From: Halorarum halophilum
Lineage (GTDB): Archaea > Halobacteriota > Halobacteria > Halobacteriales > Haloferacaceae
Assembly: GCF_013401515.1 (NCBI RefSeq)
Contig: NZ_CP058529.1
Location: 1,116,001-1,180,000 of the forward strand
Length of the DNA stretch: 64,000 bases
Direction of reading: 5' to 3'
Under the pieces are notes generated by a model. That model worked only from the letters and a program-made list of their open reading frames with translations, was not told where the DNA came from and searched no databases. Each line of letters begins with the position of its first letter. Position 1 is the first letter of the stretch. A program made the translations under genes and the position numbers. Below are positions 62,919 through 64,000 of this stretch, piece by piece.

Positions 62919-63827
62919 CTATCGCTGTTCCCTCGGACTGTCGAATAGGGTCGAGTCCGCCTCGATCGACGCGAAGACCCGCTCGGCCCACTCGCGGGCG
63001 AGGGGCGAGTCCGTATCGACGAACGCCTGCATCAGTCCCGACTCGTCGTCGTATCCACCGATCCCGACGCGTTCGTCGAAGATAGCGAGTCCGTAGGGCA
63101 GCTTCTCGCGGGTCCGAAGGGTAAACTGCCCGCGGCCGATCGCCTCGTTTGCCTGGGCCGGGTACCTGTCCAGTAGTTTTTCGACGATATTGGGTGGGTA
63201 GATGACCTCGCTCTCGGTGGCGTCGAATATCCGTTGGTAGAACTCACCGATGCTCAACGGTGCCATATGTGTCGTACTGAACCCCCTGAACGTCTCCGAC
63301 TCGTCGACGAGTGAGATGAATCGCTCGACCGGTCGGTAGGGATCCTCAGGTCCCGCGACGGTGACGGTCGCGTCGACCATCGGTTCGATGGCGAGCTCCG
63401 CGTGGTGCGGACAGATCACGTCAAGCAGCGGCCCCATCCGATAGACGGCGCTCACGTTCGCCTCGAACCGAAGCACCTCGTCGGTGACCGCCTCGCCGTG
63501 TCCCGTCAACTTGAACCGGCTATCGACTTTCTCGACGAACCCCTGTTCGTCGAGCCACTTCGTCAGGCGGTGGCTCGTCGCCCGCGAGACGTCGAGGCGC
63601 TCCTCGATTTCCCGGCGGTCCAGCGGTTCCTGACGGAGTGCTTCGAGAATCGGGCCGTGGCGCACGATGTCGCCGAGCCGGTCCGCGTCGATGCGGGAAC
63701 CGGCCGCGTCCATGCGCTCACCGAGGTATTTCTGGTTCCGCGCGTTCTGCAGGACGGCCTCGAGGATCGGCGATCCGGGCGGTTTGAACACGTGGTCGTC
63801 CGTTCGGTCGTCTTCGGGGGCGTCCAT
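62919..63827 (-). CDS. FilR1-type helix-turn-helix transcriptional regulator
   Basis: 302 residues: after an acidic N-terminus, a winged HTH (ILEALRQEPLDRREIEERLD, SRATSHRLTKWLDEQGF, VDSRFKLTGHGEAV) followed by a FilR1-like sensory domain (FRGFSTTHMAPLSIGEFYQ, REKLPYGLAIFDERVGIGGYD). This layout matches archaeal FilR1-type/methanogen-regulator-like regulators, which are numerous in haloarchaea. The start MDAPEDDR at 63827 is preferred; upstream in-frame residues are not family-like. Target genes unknown. The remaining 170 bases to the window end appear non-coding. Confidence 0.78.
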   Translation of the reverse strand: MDAPEDDRTDDHVFKPPGSPILEAVLQNARNQKYLGERMDAAGSRIDADRLGDIVRHGPILEALRQEPLDRREIEERLDVSRATSHRLTKWLDEQGFVEKVDSRFKLTGHGEAVTDEVLRFEANVSAVYRMGPLLDVICPHHAELAIEPMVDATVTVAGPEDPYRPVERFISLVDESETFRGFSTTHMAPLSIGEFYQRIFDATESEVIYPPNIVEKLLDRYPAQANEAIGRGQFTLRTREKLPYGLAIFDERVGIGGYDDESGLMQAFVDTDSPLAREWAERVFASIEADSTLFDSPREQR

Positions 63828-64000
63828 GTCAATCACTATCGTGAGATTTGGTGGCGCAGGTAGTAATTCTATCTCGCACGATGTCGAGTTCGGTTCACGC
63901 CCCGAAACGCCCACTCACGCGCTGAAACGGCGTTCAGCTGGTGGAACGTCGTCTCTGCAGGTGAGGCCAATATGGCTGCCACCCACAGTTCGGGTATGGC

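Noticed and set aside
1-64000. CRISPR arrays, rRNA genes and complete insertion sequences
   Set aside because: No regularly spaced repeats of the right length, no rRNA-like conserved stretches, and no transposase with terminal inverted repeats were seen.

Overview
The window is haloarchaeal chromosome (class Halobacteria). G+C is very high and third positions are almost always G or C. Proteins are strongly acidic. Most genes have a TATA-like box about 25-30 bases before the start codon, as expected for leaderless transcripts. Several lineage-specific families are present (HalOD1, HalX, bat-type HTH, DUF5518, DUF5794, DUF5795). There are also archaeal hallmark genes: archaeal MBF1, GTP cyclohydrolase III, RNase P component 4, an archaeal-type triosephosphate isomerase and an intron-containing tRNA-Trp. 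Function calls rest on recognising translated sequences by eye; no database was searched.

Layout: 0-5.8 kb is core genome (mbf1, tpiA, an FAH-family enzyme, a metallo-beta-lactamase-fold hydrolase, OsmC, gch3). 5.8-24.4 kb is accessory: a rhomboid protease whose C-terminal half lies in AT-richer DNA, small membrane proteins, a frameshifted alpha/beta hydrolase, an iron-type ABC binding protein behind two DtxR/IdeR-like iron boxes, a HalOD1 protein, a three-gene membrane cluster (K+-channel-like protein plus two paralogous 4-TM proteins), a creatininase-family enzyme, a convergent response regulator / MEDS-PAS-GAF histidine kinase pair, a bat-type HTH regulator and a decayed membrane-protein gene. 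24.5-46.3 kb returns to core genome: tRNA-Trp, DUF5795/DUF5794, guaB, a HalX regulator, two acyl-CoA dehydrogenases, an aminotransferase/Lrp pair, a squalene/phytoene synthase, the rnp4-yhbY-mscS operon, two glycosyltransferases and an AIR-synthase-family protein.

46.8-58.4 kb is a catabolic island closely matching the Haloferax xac locus for oxidative pentose degradation: an IclR regulator, an enolase-superfamily sugar-acid dehydratase, an SMP-30 lactonase, a five-gene CUT1 ABC transporter (binding protein, two permeases, two ATPases), an SDR dehydrogenase and a Gfo/Idh/MocA aldose dehydrogenase. Together they would import a pentose, oxidise it to the lactone, hydrolyse that to the aldonate and dehydrate it to a 2-keto-3-deoxy acid. 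The last two steps are not encoded here. The window ends with a cysteine-rich DUF326 copper-binding protein, a Tat-exported PQQ-like propeller, methylglyoxal synthase, a REC-PAS protein and a FilR1-type HTH regulator.

Five otherwise normal genes look interrupted by a single missing base, always in the same direction and mostly inside G or C runs. Base-calling or assembly deletions are the likeliest explanation and should be excluded before any of these is called a true pseudogene.
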